From Gammaproteobacteria bacterium (GTDB taxonomy: Bacteria; Pseudomonadota; Gammaproteobacteria; Granulosicoccales; Granulosicoccaceae): DNA of 7,814 nucleotides. Of this stretch, positions 1 through 6,219 are shown piece by piece (the first letter of the stretch is position 1; each line of letters starts with the position of its first letter). Below the pieces are notes generated by a model, which did no database searches, was not told where the DNA came from, and saw only the letters and a list, made by a program, of their open reading frames with translations. Position numbers and translations under genes: made by a program. The stretch spans positions 1-7,814 of the forward strand of contig DOIU01000531.1 of assembly GCA_003511825.1 (NCBI GenBank), read 5' to 3'.

Positions 1-168
1 TTGTGTATCGATAAGGTGATGGAAGGTGACTACAGCCGTCTGGAGACACAGCTTGAGGTCCTGCGCCGACCCTACGACGTGCAGCCCGGCAGGGAAGAGT
101 TCGCGCAAAAACGCCCTGACTGGGCCAAAAATCGCGCCGGATGCTCGATGTTGTCGTGCAGCTCATAG
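1..168 (+). CDS. selO: SelO protein adenylyltransferase, C-terminal end (5' truncated by window)
   Basis: An open frame enters from the left edge and runs 55 codons to TAG at 166-168. The visible part reads as the C-terminus of SelO (YdiU), the pseudokinase-fold enzyme that transfers AMP from ATP to protein hydroxyl groups. Seen: a helix of the form EGDYSRLETQLEVL, then RPYDVQP, a P-D-W-A-K segment and a terminal SCSS. E. coli SelO has the same order from memory (GDY..., P-W-G-K, terminal SCSS). The Cys three residues from the end sits where eukaryotic SelO carries selenocysteine. No start codon or catalytic domain lies in the window. The gene precedes the queC promoter by only about 20 bp and shows no obvious intrinsic terminator. 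The identification rests on a short tail, so confidence is good but not full. Confidence 0.8.
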   Translation: MCIDKVMEGDYSRLETQLEVLRRPYDVQPGREEFAQKRPDWAKNRAGCSMLSCSS

Positions 169-188
169 CGCTTGTGCATGCGCGTACT

Positions 189-215
189 TTGATCGCGCCA
201 CCAATCTGATATAAT
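189..215 (+). promoter_or_regulatory. Extended -10 promoter of the queCDE operon
   Basis: TGATATAAT at 207-215 is a perfect extended -10 element (TG-n-TATAAT, hexamer 210-215). A -35-like TTGATC lies at 189-194 with a short 15-bp spacer, which an extended -10 tolerates. Transcription should start near 221-223, giving a leader of about 58 nt made of a small palindrome followed by the preQ1 aptamer. The promoter falls in the gap after selO, so queC is probably not dependent on selO readthrough. Confidence 0.65.
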
Positions 216-222
216 CCGCCCC

Positions 223-237
223 GCTTGATTATCAAGC
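223..237 (+). promoter_or_regulatory. 15-bp perfect palindrome at the predicted queC transcription start
   Basis: GCTTGAT-T-ATCAAGC is a perfect 7-bp inverted repeat around one central base. It begins at or just after the predicted start of transcription and ends one base before the riboswitch. As DNA it could be a repressor operator. As RNA it could fold into a 6-bp 5' hairpin with a TTA loop that protects the transcript end. The sequence cannot separate these two roles. Confidence 0.4.
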
Positions 238-238
238 A

Positions 239-272
239 ACTGGTCGCAGCCTACCCAGTCTCAAAACAAGGA
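239..272 (+). ncRNA. preQ1-I riboswitch (translational, SD-sequestering)
   Basis: The leader folds as a preQ1-I aptamer. P1 pairs ACTGG (239-243) with CCAGT (255-259). Loop 1 is TCGCAG (244-249), followed by CCTA and C254, which occupies the place of the cytosine that pairs with preQ1. After P1 comes the A-rich strand TCAAAA (261-266), then CAAGG (267-271), whose G and C residues can pair with loop 1 to close the H-type pseudoknot (G249-C267, C247-G270, C245-G271). Loop 1, the A-rich strand and CAAGG are nearly identical to the Thermoanaerobacter tengcongensis aptamer as I recall it. AAGGA at 268-272 is also the Shine-Dalgarno of queC, 7 nt before its ATG. Ligand binding should therefore block translation. 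Position directly upstream of queC, a preQ1-pathway gene, supports the call strongly. Confidence 0.9.
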
Positions 273-279
273 CCTACAC

Positions 280-984
280 ATGAAGAAGACCCTCGTGGTC
301 TGCTCCGGCGGACTCGATTCGGTGACGCTCGCTCACCATATTGCCCATGAGCAGTCACTGCTCGCCCTGCTCACCTTTGATTATGGCCAGCGCCATCGCA
401 AAGAAATCGGCTATGCCGCCGCCTGCGCCAAACGTCTGTCCGTGCCGCATCATGTGGTGGATATCGCGCCCATCGGCCAGGCACTGACATCCAGCCTGAC
501 CGGCGATTCGGATGTACCCGAGGGCCACTACACCGCCGAGAACATGGCCAGCACCGTGGTACCCAACCGCAACGTCATTATGCTCTCGATCGCCTTCGGA
601 TTGGCATCGAGCATGGGTGCTGAGGCCGTCGCCATCGCCGTCCACGGGGGAGATCATTTCATTTACCCCGATTGCCGGCCGGACTTCATTGAAGCCTTCG
701 CGCGCATGCAACAGCTCGCGCTGGCGGGTGTGTCGGACATCGCACTCATGGCGCCTTTTCTCCATCAAAGCAAAGCGGACATCGCCCGGCTTGGCGTCAC
801 GCTGCAGGTCCCGTTTGAGGAGACCTGGTCTTGCTACCAGGGGGACGCCGTGCACTGCGGCCGCTGCGGCACCTGTGTTGAGCGCTTGGAGGCCCTCCAT
901 CTCGCCGAGGCACGCGACACAACGCCTTACGCAGACACACAGTTCTGGCGGCAGACCGTGGCGGAGCATGCGGCATGTATCTGA
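280..984 (+). CDS. queC: 7-cyano-7-deazaguanine (preQ0) synthase QueC
   Basis: QueC converts 7-carboxy-7-deazaguanine to preQ0 using ATP and ammonia in the cytoplasm, the last step before reduction to preQ1 in queuosine synthesis. The 234-residue product is the usual length (about 230). It opens with the PP-loop ATP pyrophosphatase motif SGGLDS at residues 9-14, followed by FDYGQRH at 33-39, VPNRN at 94-98, and HGGDH at 122-126 followed by YPDCRPDF. Four cysteines near the C-terminus (C185, C193, C196, C199) form the expected structural zinc site. The start is fixed by AAGGA 7 nt upstream, which belongs to the preQ1 riboswitch, so translation is probably repressed by preQ1. The end overlaps queD by 10 bp. 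No key residue is missing. Confidence 0.97.
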   Translation: MKKTLVVCSGGLDSVTLAHHIAHEQSLLALLTFDYGQRHRKEIGYAAACAKRLSVPHHVVDIAPIGQALTSSLTGDSDVPEGHYTAENMASTVVPNRNVIMLSIAFGLASSMGAEAVAIAVHGGDHFIYPDCRPDFIEAFARMQQLALAGVSDIALMAPFLHQSKADIARLGVTLQVPFEETWSCYQGDAVHCGRCGTCVERLEALHLAEARDTTPYADTQFWRQTVAEHAACI

Positions 985-1349
985 TCAGTAAGGAGTTTCA
1001 TTTCTCGGCTTCACATCAACTGCTGGGTATGCCTGACGCACATCCCTGCGCGCGCTTGCACGGCCACAACTATGTCGTCATCGTCGAGCTGGCGGCGCGG
1101 GATCTGAACCAACACGGCTTCGTGGTTGACTACCTCGATCTCAAACCACTAAAAGACTATATCGACAACACGTTTGATCACCACCACCTCAATGAGGTGC
1201 TCGGCGACGATGGTGTCACCGCTGAGCGTATTGCGCGCCACTTCTACGACTGGTGCTATCAACGTTGGCCGCAGACGTATGCGGTGAAGGTCTGTGAAAC
1301 GCCAAAGACCACCGCGATGTACTGCCCTCGCCCGCTGCATCAGCTGTAA
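975..1349 (+). CDS. queD: 6-carboxy-5,6,7,8-tetrahydropterin synthase QueD
   Basis: QueD is a zinc enzyme of the 6-pyruvoyl-tetrahydropterin synthase fold that turns 7,8-dihydroneopterin triphosphate into 6-carboxytetrahydropterin, the second step from GTP to preQ0. The 124-residue product has the full active site: zinc ligands H14 (in FSASH), H29 and H31 (in LHGHNY), catalytic C25, the D68-H69 pair (in TFDHHH) and E108 (in CETP). All are offset by two from the E. coli numbering. The ATG lies inside the end of queC (10-bp overlap), so translation is likely coupled and the preQ1 control of queC may extend to this gene. No GTP cyclohydrolase gene is visible nearby, so the substrate must come from elsewhere in the genome. 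Confidence 0.96.
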   Translation: MYLISKEFHFSASHQLLGMPDAHPCARLHGHNYVVIVELAARDLNQHGFVVDYLDLKPLKDYIDNTFDHHHLNEVLGDDGVTAERIARHFYDWCYQRWPQTYAVKVCETPKTTAMYCPRPLHQL

Positions 1350-1353
1350 CGCC

Positions 1354-2058
1354 GTGGCGAACCTACTCATCAGCGAAATATTCGGCGCGACCATTCAAGG
1401 CGAAGGTTCTTTGATTGGCCGACAAACGGTATTCATTCGCACGGCAGGCTGCGATTATCGCTGCGCGTGGTGTGACACCCTCTACGCGGTTGACCCCGTG
1501 CATCGTCCCGACTGGCAGCGCATGAGCAGCCATGAGGTACTGGAGGAAGTGGAAACACTCACGCACGGCAACCCGATACTGATCACGCTCTCCGGCGGCA
1601 ACCCAGCGCTGCAGAATTTCAATGCGTTGATCGACCTCGGCCACGACAAGGGCTACCGCTTCGCGATGGAAACCCAAGGCAGTGTGTCGCCCGACTACCT
1701 CTCGCGCTTGGACTATCTGACGCTATCGCCGAAGCCGCCATCGAGCCAACAACGGACAGATTGGTCTAAGCTGGACAATAATGTGCGCAAAGCCCCCAAG
1801 CAGACGCACCTTAAGGTCGTGATCGCTGACGAAGACGATTACCACTACGCGCGCGCGCTCGCTGATCGGTACCCCGAGCTGCCCCTGACGCTGCAACCCT
1901 GCAATCTCGACACGATGGATGAAGAGAGCGCCGATGTCGATGCCCTGAACGATCAGCTCAAGTGGATCATGCAGCGTTGCCAGCAGGATCACTGGTACGC
2001 ACCCAGCTTGTTACCGCAGCTGCATGTGATGCTATGGAACAACGAGCGCGCGGTTTAA
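1354..2058 (+). CDS. queE: 7-carboxy-7-deazaguanine synthase QueE (radical SAM)
   Basis: QueE is a radical S-adenosylmethionine enzyme that contracts 6-carboxytetrahydropterin to 7-carboxy-7-deazaguanine. From GTG 1354 the product has 234 residues (E. coli about 223). Seen: the conserved N-terminus EIFGATIQGEG (residues 8-18), the [4Fe-4S] cluster cysteines C33, C37 and C40 in CDYRCAWCDT, and LSGGNPAL at 79-86, a QueE signature. The GTG lies 4 bp after the queD stop, has no clear Shine-Dalgarno and probably relies on reinitiation. An in-frame ATG at 1294 would place 20 unconserved residues inside queD and is rejected. The enzyme needs a low-potential electron donor, and flavodoxin plus Fpr, both encoded about 2.8-4.2 kb downstream, are the usual type. 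Confidence 0.95.
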   Translation: MANLLISEIFGATIQGEGSLIGRQTVFIRTAGCDYRCAWCDTLYAVDPVHRPDWQRMSSHEVLEEVETLTHGNPILITLSGGNPALQNFNALIDLGHDKGYRFAMETQGSVSPDYLSRLDYLTLSPKPPSSQQRTDWSKLDNNVRKAPKQTHLKVVIADEDDYHYARALADRYPELPLTLQPCNLDTMDEESADVDALNDQLKWIMQRCQQDHWYAPSLLPQLHVMLWNNERAV

Positions 2059-2102
2059 GGCGGGCGCTGATTAGCCGACTATTGTCGTTACTGGAATCTC
2101 GC

Positions 2103-4595
2103 ATGGGGGTGGTCGTATGGAAGTGCTCTTCGTTATTGTCCCCGCCACGCTTATCATCGGCGCTCTGCTTGGCATCGCCGGCCGACAGCCCTGCCACCGA
2201 GACCGAGACCGAAGCAGCCGCAGAAGACTACTGGCCACAACCTTCTAAAACACCGCCTCAAACAGAAGTTTCGCAGCAAGACGACGACCCCACCGAGCAG
2301 CCCCTGCCCGAAGCCCAATGGCGCGAAGTGATACGCGAGCATTGGATGGTGGTGTTAGGCGGCCTCTGCCTGGTCTTTGCCGGCGTGTTCCTGGTCGCCT
2401 ATTCCATCGAGCATGGCTTGCTCGGCCCCACAGGACGCGTGGTGGCAGGCCTGCTATTTGGCACCGCGCTGCTGATTGCAGGCGAATACCTGCGCCGCAG
2501 TGACCGCTTGGAAGCCAAGGTCCACGCGGTGTTGGTGGCGGCAGGTGCCTTGGTTGTTTATAGCAGCCTGTTGGTTGCTCACGCCCTTTATCAGTTAATT
2601 CCTGCCAATGCAGCATTTGCCGCCATGTCACTCATGTCGGCCGGCACGCTCGTGTTAGCCCTCAAGCACGGGCCAATGATGGCGGGCATGGGCGTGCTGG
2701 GCGCCTACGCCGTGCCCGAATTGGTTAACACCGGCAGCAACGCCATTGAAGCAGCATTGCTGTACAGCCTTGTCGTATCGGGTGCTGCCTTCTGGCTGCA
2801 ACGCTATGTGTATCGCAGCTGGCTGTGGTGGGGCACCTGGATTGGCGCCGCTGCGTGGCTGCTGGTGTCATTGGGGCTACCCGCGCAAGCGCAAGGTCTG
2901 CGCGAACTGTATATTGCAGCGCTGGCTTACGGCAGCGTCGCCTTGAGCTTTGCCGGCTTGCAGCTGTCAGCAATCTCGCAAGAACACGTTTCAGACCGCC
3001 CAGTCCGCACGCAGATTTACGCCTCCATGCTAGGATTATCAGGCGCACTTTTCGTCTGTTTGAATGTCGAGCAGCTCAACGCTTTCAGCTATCCCGCAGC
3101 GGCAGTTTACCCATTGGTTGCTGCACTGATCGCGCGCCACAACCTGCCAACGCTGCGCTGGTTGCCACTGATCGCGCTTATGCCCATTGTCGTCGACGCG
3201 TTCGCGTCAAACTACCAGCTGGTGGAATGGGTGGTCGTGAAGGAAACACTGAGTCCAGCGCTGCAAACGCCCTATCTACTGATGCTCTCCGTCATCGCAC
3301 TCGGCTATGCGGGCATGGGCTTTTATCAAGTGCGCGCCCAGCGCCATCCGATGATATGGGCGCCACTGGGCCTGTTTGTGCCCTTATTCGCCATTGTGCT
3401 GGCTGTCGTGCAGGTGTCCGGCTTGCAAAATAGCTGGCATTGGGCCGCCTACACCACACTGCTCGCGAGTGCGTATCTGTTCTTATTCAATACCTGGCGC
3501 CAACGCGGCAGAGACACTGACGTGGAGTCTGTGCTGGCATTTGCCACACAAGCCGCGTTTGCCGTTGTTGCCTTCATCGCCTTTAGCGGCGTGACGCTCA
3601 CGCTGGTGCTTGCCGCACAGCTACTCGGCCTGTCCCTACTCTACCGACGCTATGGCGCGGCCTATTTGCCCATCATCATTAAGCTGATGGTGTCGTTAAT
3701 TGTCGTCCGACTCACGCTAAACCCCTGGATCTTGCTCTACCGAGTCGATCAGATTGTTATTCTGCTGACGTATCTTGGCGCTTTCGCGAGCGCCGCACTC
3801 TCCGCTTGGCTATTGCGCGACAGGCATGCATTATTACGCTGGCTCTACGGTGCTGCGGCACACCTGCTGGTACTCAGCCTTGCGGTATGCACGCGCTACC
3901 TGATGTATGACGGCAACATCTTCGCGCTGGAGTTCAGTCTGACGGAAGCGGCAATCTATGCCAACTCGTGGGCCGCCATTGGTTTAATCTATGACCGCCG
4001 CAGCCAATTATTGACTCATCATCAACAATGGCATCAAGGCTTGGCGATGATCCATTTTATTGCCGCCGCAGGTCTTTACGTCGCCTGTTTGCTGCTGATG
4101 TACAACCCGCTGTTGCACGCACAAGCAATCAGCACCACGCCGATTTTCAATATACTCCTGCTGGCCTACGGCTTGCCCGTGCTCTTGGGCGCCCAAGTGG
4201 TACGCCAAGTTCCACGCTTTGCACGACCGGCCGGATTACTGACCGTTGTCGGGTTCTTTGTATTTATTACCCTAGAAGTTCGCCATCTGTGGCACGGCGA
4301 TGTTAACCCCGCGTTGCCCGTGATCAGTGGTGAACTCTACAGCTACTCGCTGGCCTGGTTGCTCACCGCCCTGGCCTTGCTGGTCTTCGGCGCTCTGCTC
4401 GAACAACGCGACGCCAGCCGAGCCGGCACGGCCGCTTTGCTGTTGGTGATCGCAAAAGTTTTCTTATGGGACATGAGTGATCTTGAGGGCTTATGGCGCG
4501 TGGTGTCATTTTTAGGCCTGGGTGCATCACTCTTGGGCGTGGCCTTTTTGTTTAAGCGCTTGCAGGCGAGCAGCGCCCGCATCAGCGACGTCTGA
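2103..4595 (+). CDS. DUF2339 polytopic membrane protein, probably frameshifted near its start
   Basis: This is an inner-membrane protein of unknown function. The continuous frame from ATG 2103 gives 830 residues. After a poorly conserved start comes an acidic Pro/Glu/Thr-rich linker (about 2187-2320). Then EAQWREVIREHW leads into about 26 hydrophobic segments. The first block (GGL...VAYSIEHGLLGP..R) and the last (KVFLWDMSDLEGLWRVVSFLGLGASLLG) are typical of DUF2339. The family normally begins with a membrane segment, but the first 28 residues of this frame are not hydrophobic. A good one lies in the +2 frame from ATG 2117 (separate entry). The intact gene is therefore probably 2117-4595 with one extra base around 2175-2195, giving about 825 residues. 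It follows queE by 44-58 bp on the same strand and may be cotranscribed. No link to queuosine is known to me. Confidence 0.85.
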   Translation: MGVVVWKCSSLLSPPRLSSALCLASPADSPATETETEAAAEDYWPQPSKTPPQTEVSQQDDDPTEQPLPEAQWREVIREHWMVVLGGLCLVFAGVFLVAYSIEHGLLGPTGRVVAGLLFGTALLIAGEYLRRSDRLEAKVHAVLVAAGALVVYSSLLVAHALYQLIPANAAFAAMSLMSAGTLVLALKHGPMMAGMGVLGAYAVPELVNTGSNAIEAALLYSLVVSGAAFWLQRYVYRSWLWWGTWIGAAAWLLVSLGLPAQAQGLRELYIAALAYGSVALSFAGLQLSAISQEHVSDRPVRTQIYASMLGLSGALFVCLNVEQLNAFSYPAAAVYPLVAALIARHNLPTLRWLPLIALMPIVVDAFASNYQLVEWVVVKETLSPALQTPYLLMLSVIALGYAGMGFYQVRAQRHPMIWAPLGLFVPLFAIVLAVVQVSGLQNSWHWAAYTTLLASAYLFLFNTWRQRGRDTDVESVLAFATQAAFAVVAFIAFSGVTLTLVLAAQLLGLSLLYRRYGAAYLPIIIKLMVSLIVVRLTLNPWILLYRVDQIVILLTYLGAFASAALSAWLLRDRHALLRWLYGAAAHLLVLSLAVCTRYLMYDGNIFALEFSLTEAAIYANSWAAIGLIYDRRSQLLTHHQQWHQGLAMIHFIAAAGLYVACLLLMYNPLLHAQAISTTPIFNILLLAYGLPVLLGAQVVRQVPRFARPAGLLTVVGFFVFITLEVRHLWHGDVNPALPVISGELYSYSLAWLLTALALLVFGALLEQRDASRAGTAALLLVIAKVFLWDMSDLEGLWRVVSFLGLGASLLGVAFLFKRLQASSARISDV
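2117..2248 (+). other. Out-of-frame N-terminal membrane segment of the DUF2339 gene
   Basis: ATG 2117 opens a 43-codon frame that starts MEVLFVIVPATLIIGALLGI, a clean membrane-spanning segment of the sort that begins DUF2339 proteins. It then degrades into Arg/His-rich sequence (RDRDRSSRRR) and stops at 2246-2248. The neighbouring frame becomes convincing exactly there: the ACCGAG repeats read Thr-Glu. GGGGGTGG at 2105-2112 lies 4 nt before this ATG as a possible ribosome binding site. Joining the two frames by removing one base near 2175-2195 would restore a normal protein. Confidence 0.5.
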
Positions 4596-4630
4596 GCAGG
4601 GCTTGGCAATCGTCGCGGATGGTCGGCAGC

Positions 4631-4659
4631 TTGACTTATCGAGGGCCGAAAATGATAAT
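4631..4659 (+). promoter_or_regulatory. Candidate sigma70 promoter upstream of fpr
   Basis: TTGACT (4631-4636) and GATAAT (4654-4659) are each 5 of 6 to consensus, with a 17-bp spacer. Transcription would begin near 4666 and leave a leader of about 190 nt before fpr. An inverted repeat GCCGAA/TTCGGC (4645-4650 and 4674-4679) brackets the -10 element. The octamer CGAAAATG is repeated at 4647-4654 and 4679-4686, 32 bp apart, so a regulator could act here. Confidence 0.5.
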
Positions 4660-4755
4660 GTCGCTGACCGTTATTCGGCGAAAATGCGCGTGGTTAAGCG
4701 CAAGCAACACCTGATGTTTTACCAGCATATCGTTGATTGACACTAAAGCCTTAAC

Positions 4756-4788
4756 GCACATGTGCAGATAATTCTTAGAGGAATTATT
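4756..4788 (+). promoter_or_regulatory. Two adjacent dyads in the fpr leader
   Basis: GCACATGTGC (4756-4765) is a perfect 10-bp palindrome. One base later is ATAATTC-N6-GAATTAT (4768-4774 and 4781-4787). As RNA the second dyad can form a 9-bp stem (4767-4775 with 4780-4788, counting two G-U pairs) around a UAGA tetraloop. The stem and loop bury AGAGGA (4777-4782), the only Shine-Dalgarno-like string in the leader. As DNA, the interrupted symmetry would suit a dimeric regulator such as a LysR-type protein. fpr genes are often under redox control, but no specific regulator can be assigned. Confidence 0.4.
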
Positions 4789-4857
4789 GAGCTGTCATCG
4801 GAAGCGTTTTCAGCCCCCATTCTCTGTAGCACGCCAGCCATTCACGCGATCAATGCC

Positions 4858-5637
4858 ATGAAAGATAATATCTATACCGAAAAAGTCCTAGACGTTCATC
4901 ACTGGAACGAAGCCCTATTCACCTTCCGCACCACGCGCAACCCGGGTTTGCGTTTTAGGAACGGTGAGTTCGTGATGATTGGCTTACCGCTGGATAATGG
5001 CAAGCGCGTCATGCGGGCGTACAGTATTGCCAGCCCCAACTACGAAGATCATCTGGAGTTTTACAGCATCATTGTACAAGACGGCGCACTGACGTCTCGA
5101 CTGCAGCATTTGCAGGTGGGCGATGAAATCTTTGTCTCCAAAAAACCCACGGGGACCTTGGTCTTGGATGACCTGAAGCCCGGAAAAAACCTCTACCTGC
5201 TATCGACAGGCACTGGGCTGGCACCGTTTATCAGCTTGATCCAAGACCCTGAAATCTACGAACGGTTTGAGAAGGTGATTCTGTGCCACGGCGTTCGCCA
5301 TATCGCAGACCTCTCTTACCAAGACTTCATCAAAGACGAACTGCCCAATAACGAGTACATCGGCGAAGCCGTCGCCGAGAAGCTGATCTATTACCCGGCC
5401 GTGACGCGCGAAGCGTTTCGTCACCAAGGTCGACTGACACACCTCATCGAAACCCAACAGCTGTTTACTGACATTGGGCTGGCTCCCTTCGACCCGGAAG
5501 TGGATCGCGCCATGATCTGCGGCAGCATGCAAATGAATAAGGACACGACCGTTCTGCTGGACAAGCATGGCCTGGAATCCAGCCCGAGACGTGGGGTCCA
5601 GGGTGATTACGTGGTCGAGCGCGCCTTTATCGGCTAA
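4858..5637 (+). CDS. fpr: Ferredoxin/flavodoxin-NADP+ reductase
   Basis: This cytoplasmic FAD enzyme exchanges electrons between NADP(H) and ferredoxin or flavodoxin. The 259-residue product matches the Pseudomonas aeruginosa Fpr type almost throughout: the N-terminal YTEKVLDVHHWNEALFTF block, FAD-binding RAYSIASPNYE (residues 53-63), KKPTGTL (95-101), the NADP-binding STGTGLAPF (116-124), CGS (221-223) and the C-terminal ERAFIG. ATG 4858 was chosen because family similarity begins just after it. The frame is open upstream to about 4762, but that part is unlike any Fpr. There is no Shine-Dalgarno directly before ATG 4858. A short upstream frame ends in TGA overlapping the ATG, so translation may be coupled. 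The gene converges on a flavodoxin gene, its likely partner. Confidence 0.95.
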   Translation: MKDNIYTEKVLDVHHWNEALFTFRTTRNPGLRFRNGEFVMIGLPLDNGKRVMRAYSIASPNYEDHLEFYSIIVQDGALTSRLQHLQVGDEIFVSKKPTGTLVLDDLKPGKNLYLLSTGTGLAPFISLIQDPEIYERFEKVILCHGVRHIADLSYQDFIKDELPNNEYIGEAVAEKLIYYPAVTREAFRHQGRLTHLIETQQLFTDIGLAPFDPEVDRAMICGSMQMNKDTTVLLDKHGLESSPRRGVQGDYVVERAFIG

Positions 5638-5654
5638 ACCACTCGGTACTGCAG

Positions 5655-5682
5655 AGGCAGCCCAGGCAATGCTGGGCTGCCT
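5655..5682. terminator. Convergent hairpin between fpr and the flavodoxin gene
   Basis: AGGCAGCCCAG (5655-5665) and CTGGGCTGCCT (5672-5682) form a perfect 11-bp GC-rich stem with a 6-nt loop, 17 nt after the fpr stop and 15 nt after the flavodoxin stop. Neither strand has a U-tract after the stem. It may be a weak bidirectional terminator or a 3'-end-stabilising structure. Confidence 0.55.
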
Positions 5683-5697
5683 ATCGGGGGAGAGGCG

Positions 5698-6219
5698 TTA
5701 GCTATCCAAGCCCATTTCTTCGATCACCTGCTTGGTCCAGGCATCGATACGCTCCTGCGTGAGGTATTCCTGATTGTCTTCATCCAGAGCCAAACCGACA
5801 AACATCTTGCCGTCTTTGGTTAAGGCTTTGGACTCTTCGTGTTCATAGCCGTCGTTCGGCCAGTACCCCACCATCTTGCCGCCGTTATCCTTCACGATGT
5901 CGTGCATGAGCCCCATCGCATCTTGGAAAAACTCCGCGTAGCCGTACTGATCACCCATACCGAAGCACGCCACGGTTTTTCCTTCGAATGATTGTGCTTC
6001 GAGGGCTTCCCAGTTTTCGTCCCAATCCATTTGCAAGCCACCGTAGTCCCACGTTGGGTGGCCTAGAAACAGATAGTCATAATTGCTCATGGTGTCGATT
6101 GGCGTCTTACCGACATCAAAGATATCAACACCGTATGGCTTGAGTATTTCGCCGATGCGTTGCGCGGCATCTTCGGTGTTCCCTAAATCACTTCCAAAAA
6201 AAATCGCTATTTTATTCAT
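5698..6219 (-). CDS. Long-chain flavodoxin, FldB-like
   Basis: A soluble FMN protein that carries low-potential single electrons from Fpr to enzymes such as radical SAM proteins. It has 173 residues from ATG 6219, the long-chain length. Seen: the FMN phosphate loop GSDLGNT (residues 9-15; the family usually has T where L12 stands), W57 in HPTWDYG and Y94 in GDQYGYAEFF, the two aromatics that stack on the flavin in long-chain flavodoxins, and GYWPNDGYEHEESKAL then FVGLALDEDNQ. The last block resembles E. coli FldB more than FldA. ATG 6219 starts the conserved MNKIAIFFGSD. A GTG two codons earlier (6225) is possible. No strong Shine-Dalgarno is seen. The gene faces fpr tail to tail, and the products are probably partners. 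Confidence 0.93.
   Translation of the reverse strand: MNKIAIFFGSDLGNTEDAAQRIGEILKPYGVDIFDVGKTPIDTMSNYDYLFLGHPTWDYGGLQMDWDENWEALEAQSFEGKTVACFGMGDQYGYAEFFQDAMGLMHDIVKDNGGKMVGYWPNDGYEHEESKALTKDGKMFVGLALDEDNQEYLTQERIDAWTKQVIEEMGLDS

Noticed and set aside
355..969. Long - strand open frame opposite queC
   Set aside because: It is a codon-bias shadow of queC, with His/Gly/Ala-rich sequence and no family features.
1294..1353. In-frame ATG extension of queE
   Set aside because: It lies wholly inside queD, encodes unconserved residues, and QueE similarity begins right after GTG 1354.
2825..3433. 202-codon + strand frame inside the DUF2339 gene
   Set aside because: It is an Arg/Ala/Cys-rich out-of-frame shadow, while the other frame has continuous conserved membrane segments.
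4684..4740. 18-codon frame in the fpr leader
   Set aside because: It has no ribosome binding site and is too short to support.
4762..4857. 32-residue N-terminal extension of fpr from GTG 4762
   Set aside because: It has no Shine-Dalgarno, overlaps the leader dyads, and Fpr proteins of this type start at the MKDNIYTEKV equivalent.
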